Below, piece after piece: positions 33,146 to 41,021 of a stretch of 64,000 nt of DNA. The DNA lies in contig NZ_BSOA01000044.1 in NCBI RefSeq assembly GCF_030160275.1, positions 124,001-188,000 of the forward strand. Direction: 5' to 3'. Within the stretch, counting starts at the first letter, position 1. Each line of letters opens with the position of its first letter. The DNA is from Dyella flagellata. GTDB taxonomy: Bacteria; Pseudomonadota; Gammaproteobacteria; Xanthomonadales; Rhodanobacteraceae. A program made the translations under genes and the position numbers. Under the pieces are notes generated by a model, which was given only the letters and a program-made list of their open reading frames with translations, was not told the origin of the DNA and did not search any database.

Positions 33146-33265
33146 CGCGGGAAGGATGGGGTCGTTGATTACTTGTGGAAGCCGATGCGCATCGAGAATT
33201 TGCGCGTCATGCTCGGGTTGTGGCTGGGCCGGTCGCCGCAGGGTCAGGATGGCGTTTCCCGTTAG
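33146..33265 (+). pseudogene. remnant of a response-regulator receiver domain
   Basis: The plus-strand frame ending at 33265 reads DGVVDYLWKPMRIENLRVML then a short tail. It has the pattern of the last helix of a receiver domain (DDYLxKPxRxExLxxxLxxW), including the conserved Lys-Pro pair. No start codon, no upstream receiver core and no ribosome site are present. The upstream flank is the single repeat unit. It therefore looks like the 3' end of a deleted response-regulator gene next to the signalling cluster. The match is by eye and short. Confidence 0.4.
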
Positions 33266-33294
33266 GTACGTGCCCTCAGAAGCTTGCGGGCAAA

Positions 33295-34170
33295 TCACTC
33301 TGCCATAACCGGCTGCCCGAATCGTTCGCGCAACGCAGCGCGATAGCGACGGCTGCACGGGACGGTGGTGCCATCGCGCAGCAGCAGGCGCGCGTCGCCG
33401 GTCTCCAACGGCTCGATCTCGGCGAGGTAGTCGAGGTTGATGAAGTAGCCGCGATGCACGCGCAGGAAACGCGCCGGGTCCAGCCGCGCCTCGATGCCGG
33501 CCATCGTGCTGCGCAGTGGGTAATCGCGCCCGCGCACATGCAGGTTCACGTAGTTGCCCGCGGCCTGCAGCCACTCGATCTCACTGGCGTTGACCAGGAA
33601 CTCCTTGCCCAGCTTGCGCACCAGGAAACGTTCGGGCCGCTCCACCGGCTCCACCGGCGGCCCGTCGTCCGGCTCCACCAGCAGCTTGGCCTCGCCCTGC
33701 CGGCGCAGCCACCAGAAGCGGTAAAGCATCAGCGCGCCGACGATCAGGAAATAGCTGCGCACGTCCTTGAGGTATTCGTAGCCGAAATTGATCCACCAGC
33801 CCCCAAACCGGTAGGGCCAGCCGGCGATGGCGGCATAAGCCAGCCAGCGCAGGGCGATCATGCCCCCGACGTGGATCACGCTGAACACCACGCTGAGCAG
33901 AAGGTGCAGCGGCAGGTTGCGCGGCCAGGTGTCGAAGCGGATCTGCCAGCGCCGCTCGGCGACGACCACGGCCGGTAGCAGCGCCAGCATCACCAGCGCG
34001 CTGCTTATCTCCCACACCCAGGGTTCCCAGGGGGCAATCCGGCCGGCATGGTCGATGCGGGCGTCGATGCTGTTGAAGATCACGTTCAGGGTCATGAGCG
34101 TGATCCAGAACCCGACTTCGATCGGACGTCGCCAGCGCTGGAAGGTGTCGAAACCGGGGGATGTCTGCAT
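33295..34170 (-). CDS. membrane-anchored LytTR-family transcription regulator
   Basis: 291-residue protein with about four membrane helices in the N-terminal half (VGFWITLMTLNVIF, ISSALVMLALLPAVVV, LPLHLLLSVVFSVIHVGGMI, YFLIVGALMLYRFWWL). A LytTR DNA-binding domain follows at about 185-285: FLVRKLGKEFLVNASEIEWL, NYVNLHV and FLRVHRGYFINLDYL. It has no receiver domain, so it senses in the membrane and acts directly on DNA. It is divergent from the acyltransferase gene with 145 bases between the starts, so that gene is a plausible target. Confidence 0.9.
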   Translation of the reverse strand: MQTSPGFDTFQRWRRPIEVGFWITLMTLNVIFNSIDARIDHAGRIAPWEPWVWEISSALVMLALLPAVVVAERRWQIRFDTWPRNLPLHLLLSVVFSVIHVGGMIALRWLAYAAIAGWPYRFGGWWINFGYEYLKDVRSYFLIVGALMLYRFWWLRRQGEAKLLVEPDDGPPVEPVERPERFLVRKLGKEFLVNASEIEWLQAAGNYVNLHVRGRDYPLRSTMAGIEARLDPARFLRVHRGYFINLDYLAEIEPLETGDARLLLRDGTTVPCSRRYRAALRERFGQPVMAE

Positions 34171-34315
34171 GGGCGGATTCTACGCAAAACGCCAGCACCA
34201 TCCGTCCCCGCCATCCGCCGTTCGTCACAACCGCCCAGCAAACAATCACTTGAGACACGACACGCCGCGCCGCCTTGCCGAAGCTGACTCCACTTTCCAG
34301 CCACGGAGTCCCACC

Positions 34316-35506
34316 ATGAACCGCCGCCACGACATCGACGCCTTGCGCGTCCTCGCCTTCGGCCTACTGATCCTTTACCACTCCGCCATGCTGTACGTGG
34401 CTGGCTGGGACTTCCATCTTAAAAGCAGCCACACCGCCTCCTGGCTGCAAGACCCGATGCTGTTCCTCAACCGTTGGCGAATGGAGCTGCTGTTCCTGAT
34501 CTCGGGGCTGGCGGTGAACTTCATGCGCCGCCGAGGCAGCCTGCCCGGGATGGCCTGGAAGCGCACCGCCCGCCTGCTGCTGCCGCTGGTGTTCGGCATG
34601 CTGGTGGTGATTCCGATCCAGCCCTACGTGCAAGGCCTGTCCAACCACCTGGTGCAGCCCGGCTTCGGCCGCTTTCTGCTGCGCTACTGGACCGGCGGTC
34701 CGTGGCCGGCCGGCGCCTTCACCGGCTGGCAGTTCGGCTTCACCTGGAACCACCTGTGGTACCTGCCCTACCTGTGGGTCTATACGATGCTGCTGATGCC
34801 GCTGCTGGAATCGCCAGCGGGCCAGCGCCTGCGTGCCGCCGTTTTGCAATTGCGCGGCCCGGCGCTACTGGTGCTGCCGGTCATTCCCCTGTTCGTTTGG
34901 CACCTTCTGCTGGCCCACCGCTACCCGTTCACCGGCGCGCTTTGGGGGGACTGGTACGCGCATGCGCTCTACTTCAGCATGTTCCTTTATGGCTACCTGA
35001 TGGGTACCGACGCCGGTATCTGGTCGGAACTGGCACGCTTGCGCCGGATCACTCTGCCGTCGGCACTGGCTTGCTTCGCACTTTACCTCGCCGGCATTCG
35101 CCTGCTGCCTGATTCAGCGCCTACCGTGGTCTGGTGGGCCGTGCATGCGCTGCGCTATGCCTACCTGTGGACCGCAATCTGCGCCGTACTTGGCTGGGGC
35201 CATGCTTATCTCAACCGTCCGTTCCGTTGGCTGCCGTATGCGCGTGAAGCGGTGTATCCGTGGTACGTGCTGCATCAGAGCCTGCTGTTATTGTTCGCCT
35301 GGCAGCTGATGCCGCTGGGGCTGGGGCCGGTGGCTGAGCCTGTATTGATCATCGCCTGCACCATCGGCGGCTGCGCGCTGCTGCACGAGTGTGTGATCCG
35401 CCGTGTGAGCTGGCTGCGGCCGCTGTTCGGGATGGAGCCAATGCCGCGTGCAACAGTTATCAGGTCAGCGCCGATGAATTTGCGCATCGCTGACGACATC
35501 GCTTGA
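34316..35506 (+). CDS. acyltransferase 3 (OafA/OpgC-like) membrane protein
   Basis: Predicted inner-membrane O-acyltransferase of about ten helices, 396 residues. The N-terminus DIDALRVLAFGLLILYHSAM has the conserved Arg and the YH pair of the family. ISGLAVNFMRRRG follows. Relatives modify glucans, O-antigen or peptidoglycan; the substrate here is unknown. ATG 34316 has CGGAG upstream. A strong rho-independent terminator follows the stop. It is divergent from the LytTR regulator. Confidence 0.87.
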   Translation: MNRRHDIDALRVLAFGLLILYHSAMLYVAGWDFHLKSSHTASWLQDPMLFLNRWRMELLFLISGLAVNFMRRRGSLPGMAWKRTARLLLPLVFGMLVVIPIQPYVQGLSNHLVQPGFGRFLLRYWTGGPWPAGAFTGWQFGFTWNHLWYLPYLWVYTMLLMPLLESPAGQRLRAAVLQLRGPALLVLPVIPLFVWHLLLAHRYPFTGALWGDWYAHALYFSMFLYGYLMGTDAGIWSELARLRRITLPSALACFALYLAGIRLLPDSAPTVVWWAVHALRYAYLWTAICAVLGWGHAYLNRPFRWLPYAREAVYPWYVLHQSLLLLFAWQLMPLGLGPVAEPVLIIACTIGGCALLHECVIRRVSWLRPLFGMEPMPRATVIRSAPMNLRIADDIA

Positions 35507-35520
35507 TGCCTGTTATGGAA

Positions 35521-35559
35521 CGGCAATCGCGCCACAAGGAGTGGCGCGATTGCCGTTTT
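35521..35559 (+). terminator. rho-independent terminator of the acyltransferase gene
   Basis: A perfect 15-pair stem (35521-35535 with 35541-35555), starting CGGCAATCGCGCCAC, has a five-base loop AAGGA and is followed by TTTT. It begins 15 bases past the stop codon. Confidence 0.9.
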
Positions 35560-35904
35560 GCGCCAGAATGGCGCGATCCGTCCACCAATTACGAAAAGGG
35601 AGCTGCCTCTTCTCGCTGGGTGATTTTCGGACCTGTGGTGGTCTCGAACATACCGCCAAGCGAAGGAGGCGGCGGCATGAGTTTTCAGAGACTTCCTTAC
35701 GTTTTTCTTGTTCGTCGTCCCGGCGAAAGGTGGGTTGATGATGCGGTGGTCGGATATATCACGGCCAGCTTGGGCGGCGTCCTGGTCTTTTTGAACCCTT
35801 CGTGCAAAAAACGTGGGGAACCTCAGACTCTGATCCGCTTTTCATCCAAGCATTCAATCTGCATGGCCATGGCATTTAACAACCTAATCGACAAGGAGAA
35901 ACTC
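35560..35904. other. intergenic region upstream of the exported tail-like gene
   Basis: About 345 bases. ATG 35677 has a strong ribosome site (AAGGAGG) and reads, without a stop, in frame into the gene that I start at 35905. That would add 76 residues beginning MSFQRLPYVFLVRR. The added part looks unlike a known domain and would bury the signal peptide, so I leave it out. It could be the true start or a fused leader. Confidence 0.4.
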
Positions 35905-36861
35905 ATGTCAAGATCATGTATCAAAAAGCATACGCTGTTGGACCGATCATTTAAATTGCGGTTGCTATGCGTTTCTTTTCTTATAGGCACAACGTCAATT
36001 TACGCGCAGACAAATCCTTTAATTACAGCAAACCCGTCCGCTTCGAATGCCGCCACGGGGAATGCGACCATACTGCTTCAGCCCGTCATGTCATCGTTCA
36101 ATTCTGTCGGGGTATTTTGCCTCCCCCAGATGGGCTCGTTTACGAGCACCACAGCTTTTCCAGCGTGCTTCAATTTAAAGTGGGGTGATGTAGGCTCACC
36201 TGTCCCTGCAGGGACAGCGGGAGCCCTTGTCGGTTATGAAGCCAATATCACGACGGCACAAACCGCATCCGACATAGATCCATCGATTCAAAATGGACAT
36301 GCCTTTGGCGCAACCATTTCCACCTCTGGGGGTGCGCCATACCACGTCTTGGATGGAACTGTTACGGTCCAAACAGCCGCTGCGTCTGTCGGCGGCATTG
36401 ACTTGAATATCACAAAAAACGTCAGCGGTGGATCTGCTTACGGTGGATTCTTCGGGTCAACCGGTAGCGTGAACGGAGATTACGGAATCTGGATACACGG
36501 GAACTGGAACGTCGGCCTGTTCATGGACGGAAACAATATCCGCGGGTCTTCCAATATCGGGTTCTCCGGAAGCCCATCGTATTTCATTGACGGATCGGAG
36601 CCGGACACGCTTCGCTTATCCGGGGGCGGAAGTAGCGGAGGCATGATCATCTATGGTTCTGGCTCAGGACAAAGCGGCACTGACGGATTGATACGGTTCA
36701 GAAACAATTCCACCGACAACACACAAGGTGCAAGCATAGATCCGGGAAGCGGCAACATCAGTGCAAATTCGTTTTCAGCCGGCTCATCTGCCGGGGTAAG
36801 CTGCTCGGGTCCGCCCAGTTCACAGTTTACCGTTACGGCAGGCATCGTTACGCATTGCTAA
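35905..36861 (+). CDS. exported protein with phage-tail-fibre-like C-terminus
   Basis: 318-residue protein of unknown function. The ribosome site AAGGAGAA precedes ATG 35905. The basic N-terminus and LLCVSFLIGTTSIYAQ form a signal peptide cut near residue 35. The mature part is rich in Gly, Ser, Asn and Thr, with beta-type repeats such as LSGGGSSGGMIIYGSGSGQS. It ends SSQFTVTAGIVTHC, an ending I recall from tail-fibre or tail-spike-like proteins of prophages. No phage genes are near. It lies between two terminators, so it is a single-gene unit. The AT content is higher than in its neighbours, which suggests acquisition by transfer. Confidence 0.7.
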   Translation: MSRSCIKKHTLLDRSFKLRLLCVSFLIGTTSIYAQTNPLITANPSASNAATGNATILLQPVMSSFNSVGVFCLPQMGSFTSTTAFPACFNLKWGDVGSPVPAGTAGALVGYEANITTAQTASDIDPSIQNGHAFGATISTSGGAPYHVLDGTVTVQTAAASVGGIDLNITKNVSGGSAYGGFFGSTGSVNGDYGIWIHGNWNVGLFMDGNNIRGSSNIGFSGSPSYFIDGSEPDTLRLSGGGSSGGMIIYGSGSGQSGTDGLIRFRNNSTDNTQGASIDPGSGNISANSFSAGSSAGVSCSGPPSSQFTVTAGIVTHC

Positions 36862-36905
36862 TGCATCACACCTGATCTGGCATCAAGCTCTATCCAGCGC
36901 CGGTT

Positions 36906-36932
36906 GGGGTGGGAGACAACTCCCGCCCCTTT
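36906..36932 (+). terminator. probable rho-independent terminator
   Basis: A ten-pair stem (GGGGTGGGAG with CTCCCGCCCC, one T-G pair), a four-base loop ACAA, and TTT after it. It lies 44 bases past the stop of the exported protein gene. Confidence 0.7.
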
Positions 36933-37215
36933 GGCACCCCGAGACGGAAGGTTATTTGACATGCCTTGTGTTGACTTCTTTGAGCGAGGCATCGTCCTAC
37001 GGCGTCCTTTGAAGTACGGGCCATCCTGTCGCGCCTCTTACGACGAGCATCCTAAAAAGGCACGCCGAATATGCAACCGATCAGCACGTGGGCGTATCCA
37101 TACCCGAACACTTGAAAATCAACCCACCTGATGGGGCGATGTCGATGGCACGAAGATCCATGGAATCCAGTCACTCGCCATATCAAACAATCCTTTCTAG
37201 ACGAAGGAGATGGAA
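36933..37215. other. intergenic region without a supported gene
   Basis: Together with the preceding terminator this makes a 354-base gap between genes. Short reading frames here lack ribosome sites and family-like sequence. It should contain the promoter of the DUF4440 gene. Confidence 0.5.
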
Positions 37216-37719
37216 ATGAACAGGAATATCTTCTTAGCCAGCGTCCTACTTATCTTCGCCATCACCAATGCAGGAGCGGCAACACCTGCTACATCTCTGC
37301 CAGAAGCACCTGAAAATCAGGATGCCTTGTTCAGCACCATCTCAAATATGGACGCTGCACTGTTTGATGCTTTCAACCACTGCAGCTCGCCCGACCAGCT
37401 CAAAAAGCACGCAAGCTACTTGAACCCAAACCTTGAGTTCTACCACGACAAGGGTGGCGTCACCTGGACCAGGCAAGACTATATCGATAAAACTCGCGAG
37501 AATGTTTGTGGTCACTTTCGGCGCGTCCTTACGAAGGGAAGCTTGCGGGTGTTCCCTATCAAGGATTATGGCGCCATCGAAGAAGGCCATCATGCCTTCT
37601 GTGAGATTGAATCCGGGAAATGCTTCGGCGAGGCCAAATTCCTGATCGTTTGGCATCATTCCGCCGGGGGTTGGGAGGCCACCCGAATCTTTAGTTACGG
37701 GCATCAAGCCATCCATTGA
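37216..37719 (+). CDS. exported DUF4440 (NTF2-like) protein
   Basis: 167-residue protein with signal peptide MNRNIFLASVLLIFAITNAG and an NTF2-like fold of the DUF4440 type. The core reads ALFDAFNHCSSPDQLKKHAS, then NPNLEFYHDKGGVTWTRQDY and FLIVWHHSAGGWEATRIFSY. These domains bind small ligands or have isomerase-like folds, but the function here is unknown. AAGGAG lies six bases before ATG 37216; ATG 37210 directly touches it and is unlikely. Three Cys in the mature part could form a disulfide in the periplasm. Single-gene unit in the accessory stretch. Confidence 0.8.
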   Translation: MNRNIFLASVLLIFAITNAGAATPATSLPEAPENQDALFSTISNMDAALFDAFNHCSSPDQLKKHASYLNPNLEFYHDKGGVTWTRQDYIDKTRENVCGHFRRVLTKGSLRVFPIKDYGAIEEGHHAFCEIESGKCFGEAKFLIVWHHSAGGWEATRIFSYGHQAIH

Positions 37720-37967
37720 AACCTGCCCGGGGCCACGGGTGACCGGTCGTTACCCCGGCTGCTATGCGCGCGCCACTGTGTCGGGCGAATCTTCCGACCC
37801 TACGCTTACCGAGTGACGCGCACCTTCACACCTGCGACGGCACCCGTGGCTCGATCATTATGCTCCGCGGGCGCCTTCTTCAGGCACTTCGTGATGAAGT
37901 CGACCAAGCGAACCTAGCCGCTATCTATCGCGTTTCTAGCGACGTGCATTTTTTAAACGACGTGATT

Positions 37968-38867
37968 TCAATCAAACTCAGTGACCATAGCGCCAGAATC
38001 GAGCCTAGGTGTTTCACTCCTGCGCAGTATCGATGCCATAACCAGGCCTAGCACGATCAGCAACACTACGCATAGAAGGCTGCCCTCCGGGCCCGCGGCA
38101 CCGCCCGATAGCCATGCCGGTCCGCTAGGACTCAGCTGCATCACCGAGCCCTCGGTGGGAACGCCGCTATCGACCGCGCCCCAAAAACACGTCAGGGTCC
38201 AGTCCCAGCCGGCGTGGAAACCGATGGTCCATAACAAGGAGCCGGTGCGTACGATCACCAGCCCATACACCAAACCCACCACCACTGCTGTGGCAATGCC
38301 CAGCGGGTTTTCGCCTGCATTACCTAGGTGTACCGCCCCAAACAAAAGCGAGCTAACCAGCACCGCTGGCCATGCTCCCCAGCTTCGCTGCATACGAAAC
38401 AGCGGGTAACCTCGCAGAACGGATTCCTCGTTGAAAGCGACCAGGGCAAAAAAGACCAGCCACAAGCACGCCGATCCCAGCATGGGCCACCCCCACCCCA
38501 TGGCGTGGACTTGAGCCACTCCGCAGGCAGCCAGCATGCCTACCAGCAGGGATACACAGGCCGCGCCGACCATAAAAGTCGTCAACAGCGTGCGTATGGG
38601 ACGCACTCCACCCCAACCATAAGCACGGAAGGGGCGACGCTCGATCCGCTTCATGACCAGGGTAGCCAGCAAGACAGCGCAAGCCAGTTTCACCTCTCCC
38701 AGCAACAGCCACGACCGATTGAGACCCGGCGTCAAATGGGTACTGATGTGCGCGACGCGCAGCAGCCACCCGATGGCGAAATTACCGCCTAGCACCAAGC
38801 CAATATAAAGCAGCAACGAGAGGACCACGCCGAAGCCGGCGTGCAAGGACGAGAGGGACAATTTCAT
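37968..38867 (-). CDS. CPBP-family intramembrane metalloprotease
   Basis: Predicted membrane protease of the CAAX/bacteriocin-processing family (Abi), about eight helices, 299 residues. The catalytic motifs are NEESVLRG (Glu-Glu-x-x-x-Arg), FGAVHLGN and FHAGWDW, giving the expected Glu and two His. Relatives process peptides or act in bacteriocin self-immunity; the substrate is unknown. I use ATG 38867. An upstream TTG (38894) would add nine residues. No good ribosome site is visible for either. No lantibiotic-like genes are close. Confidence 0.85.
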   Translation of the reverse strand: MKLSLSSLHAGFGVVLSLLLYIGLVLGGNFAIGWLLRVAHISTHLTPGLNRSWLLLGEVKLACAVLLATLVMKRIERRPFRAYGWGGVRPIRTLLTTFMVGAACVSLLVGMLAACGVAQVHAMGWGWPMLGSACLWLVFFALVAFNEESVLRGYPLFRMQRSWGAWPAVLVSSLLFGAVHLGNAGENPLGIATAVVVGLVYGLVIVRTGSLLWTIGFHAGWDWTLTCFWGAVDSGVPTEGSVMQLSPSGPAWLSGGAAGPEGSLLCVVLLIVLGLVMASILRRSETPRLDSGAMVTEFD

Positions 38868-39147
38868 GCCGGCATGCTCTGCATTGCGATGCAACTGAGA
38901 TAGTGCCGGACGTCATGCGGTCGGACGCTCGGCTGTCCTAGGTGATGCAATGACTTCTGGTCAGATACGTCAAACTGCACCGTTCTCACACCTGCCTCTC
39001 GCACTGAGAGACGCAGCGCAAGGTAGATCTCTTGGTGGGTCTTGGCTACGCTGCGGGCATCTGGTTCTCAAACGGGTAAATGCAACCGTCCATGTATTCT
39101 GGAAATCCTTAGATCTGGCTTTACTCCGGCATCCACAGGGAAGAGCA

Positions 39148-39702
39148 ATGATGGGAATGCAGCGGCATATCTTTACCATGATGGCCATTTGGTCGGCGGT
39201 TGCGCTTGCATCCACAGCATGCAACGCCGCGCCACAGACGATGGATCCCGGCAAGCTTACGATCACGTTGACAAGATCGGCTTGTTACGGAGCCTGTCCG
39301 GCTTACAAGGTTACGATTCAGAGCGATGGGCGCGTACAGTTTACGACGGATACGGAACCTGTCGATGCGGTTGATGCTGTACATCGGCAGTTTGCCATTT
39401 CACGCGGTGTACTGTTTCCGGGCACACACGAAGATCGGGTCGCCCCCGAGGCGGTGACGGCGCTGCCCAAGCAGTTTGAGGATGTGGATTTCTGGCATCT
39501 GAAGGATGAGTATCGATCTTTCGTCACCGACAATCCCACACAAATCGTCACCCTAGTTTCCGGTACCCGACAAAAGAGCGTGATCGATTACGTCGGAGTG
39601 GAAGCCGGGATGCCCAAGACCGTGCAACGCCTGGAGGACGCTATCGACCAGGTTGCGGGCACGGACCGCTGGGTCCGCGGTAGCCCGGCACTCATTCCGT
39701 GA
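39148..39702 (+). CDS. exported DUF6438-type protein
   Basis: 184-residue protein. Residues 1-28 look like a signal peptide (MMGMQRHIFTMMAIWSAVAL, then ASTACNAAP) with a possible weak lipobox at STAC. The domain starts LTITLTRSACYGACPAYKVT, the conserved Cys-x-x-x-Cys-Pro-x-Tyr region of DUF6438. IQSDGRVQF and LPKQFEDVDFWHLKDEY follow. Function unknown. AGGGA lies six bases upstream of ATG 39148. Monocistronic, with convergent LRR gene downstream. Confidence 0.75.
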   Translation: MMGMQRHIFTMMAIWSAVALASTACNAAPQTMDPGKLTITLTRSACYGACPAYKVTIQSDGRVQFTTDTEPVDAVDAVHRQFAISRGVLFPGTHEDRVAPEAVTALPKQFEDVDFWHLKDEYRSFVTDNPTQIVTLVSGTRQKSVIDYVGVEAGMPKTVQRLEDAIDQVAGTDRWVRGSPALIP

Positions 39703-39756
39703 CTAGAACGAACGCATTTCGATTTCCACTCATCCGACGCCGCGGAACTGCTGGAT

Positions 39757-39772
39757 CCCGGCGTTCGCCGGG
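39757..39772. repeat. short palindrome, CCCGGCGTTCGCCGGG
   Basis: A six-pair stem with a GTTC loop, embedded in GGATCCCGGCGTTCGCCGGG, then ACGACC and an A-run. It is a common proteobacterial intergenic repeat. Read on the minus strand it lies past the end of the LRR gene and is followed by few T, so terminator function is doubtful. Confidence 0.6.
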
Positions 39773-39891
39773 ACGACCAAAAAACGAGTGTCGGGCTGGC
39801 GTCCAAATCCCTAAGCCGGGACATAACGCAATCCAGGATCGCCACGGCTCTGCGCCTCCCCTGGCAAACCAGCTGCTTCTCCCCATGCCTG

Positions 39892-40845
39892 TCAGGCCTC
39901 GGTGATATCTGGCAATAACTGCCTGACCGCCTCGCGCACCGATTTCTTGAGGTTCACCGCTCCCCCAAGGCTGCTCCATAGACGGAGCTTCTGCAGATGC
40001 GGATGACCGACCAGGCAGCGGAAGGCGGCAACATCGAGCTGTGCCATGCCAGCGATGGTGAGCTGGCGCAAGTTGGGGGCCGCGGCCACGGCGGATAGCT
40101 CGGTAAGACCTTTCATAGTCTCGAGGGTAACTTCTTCGAGATGGGTCAGGGATTCCAGGCTCGGCAAGGACATGACATTGCGCATCGAATCGAGATCGAG
40201 CGTCTTCAGCGAAGTGAGCTTCGTCAGGATGGATAAGTCGTAGAGCTTGTTGATCCGGAACAAGCTGAGCGTCTGCAACTGCGGCAGTTCCGCGAGATGG
40301 GCAAGATCCGGGGTGCCTCCAAATGCGATACCTAAAGTAGCCAGCTCGCGTAACGGCGCCAGGATGCTTAGATCCGGCAGCGTGATGCACCTCAGCCCCA
40401 ATGAGGTCAATCGCGTAAGACGACTGACGCTGGCGATGTCTTTGGCGTGACCCTCCAGGGAAAGTTTTTCGAGCGCAGGCATGCCTTCCAGGAACTTTAG
40501 CGAATGCCGCTTTTTGGTGTTGCCAAAACTGAGCAACTCAAGCTTACCTTGCAGATGCGAAAATCCGCCGATGTCCTCAAGGCTCCACAGATCCACGCTC
40601 AGGCGTCGTACGCCTGGGAAATACTTGAGAAAATCGAGGTCCGTAACCGGCGCGGAGTGGAAGCGCAGTGTAACTTCAGGGCGCCCCTCAAGAAGTCGGG
40701 CGAGCTTTTCCAGGTCCACGGGCGTCATGGGCAACCTGACCGCAACCAAGGTGCATTCTGGGCCTAGGGGCTCAAACGAATCCTGGCCGTGACCGTAGAA
40801 GTAATTGCGGGCGGGTCTTGCTTCTGCCATACGATTGTCATCCAT
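39892..40845 (-). CDS. leucine-rich-repeat protein
   Basis: 317-residue cytoplasmic protein with no signal peptide. From residue 45 to 290 it consists of about ten irregular leucine-rich repeats of some 22-24 residues, for example LEKLSLEGHAKDIASVSRLT, LTSLGLRCITLPDLSILAPL, LQTLSLFRINKLYDLSILTK, LKTLDLDSMRNVMSLPSLES. Such proteins bind partners. Here there is no enzymatic domain. ATG 40845 follows GGTGAGAGAG; a further in-frame ATG lies five codons on. Divergent from the hydrolase gene at 41022. The role is unknown, perhaps an immunity or adaptor protein, but no toxin gene is recognisable beside it. Confidence 0.75.
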   Translation of the reverse strand: MDDNRMAEARPARNYFYGHGQDSFEPLGPECTLVAVRLPMTPVDLEKLARLLEGRPEVTLRFHSAPVTDLDFLKYFPGVRRLSVDLWSLEDIGGFSHLQGKLELLSFGNTKKRHSLKFLEGMPALEKLSLEGHAKDIASVSRLTRLTSLGLRCITLPDLSILAPLRELATLGIAFGGTPDLAHLAELPQLQTLSLFRINKLYDLSILTKLTSLKTLDLDSMRNVMSLPSLESLTHLEEVTLETMKGLTELSAVAAAPNLRQLTIAGMAQLDVAAFRCLVGHPHLQKLRLWSSLGGAVNLKKSVREAVRQLLPDITEA

Positions 40846-41021
40846 CTCTCTCACCGTCCACGAATCGTTAGTAGGGTTAAGCATGACCATGCCGCGAGGC
40901 AACTGGACCACGGCGATGATAGCAACGCTAGCATTCCGATTTACTGAAGTCTCTTGACCAAAGCTCAGGAAGAACCTCAAGCTCTGGCCAATTTTTATTG
41001 AGCGTCGCCATTAGGAAGATC

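Noticed and set aside
36904-37131. 75-codon frame between the tail-like and DUF4440 genes
   Set aside because: Starts inside the terminator hairpin, no ribosome site, Arg-rich random composition.
35560-37215. Prophage suspected around the tail-like gene
   Set aside because: No capsid, integrase, lysis or att-like direct repeats; only one gene has a phage-like feature.
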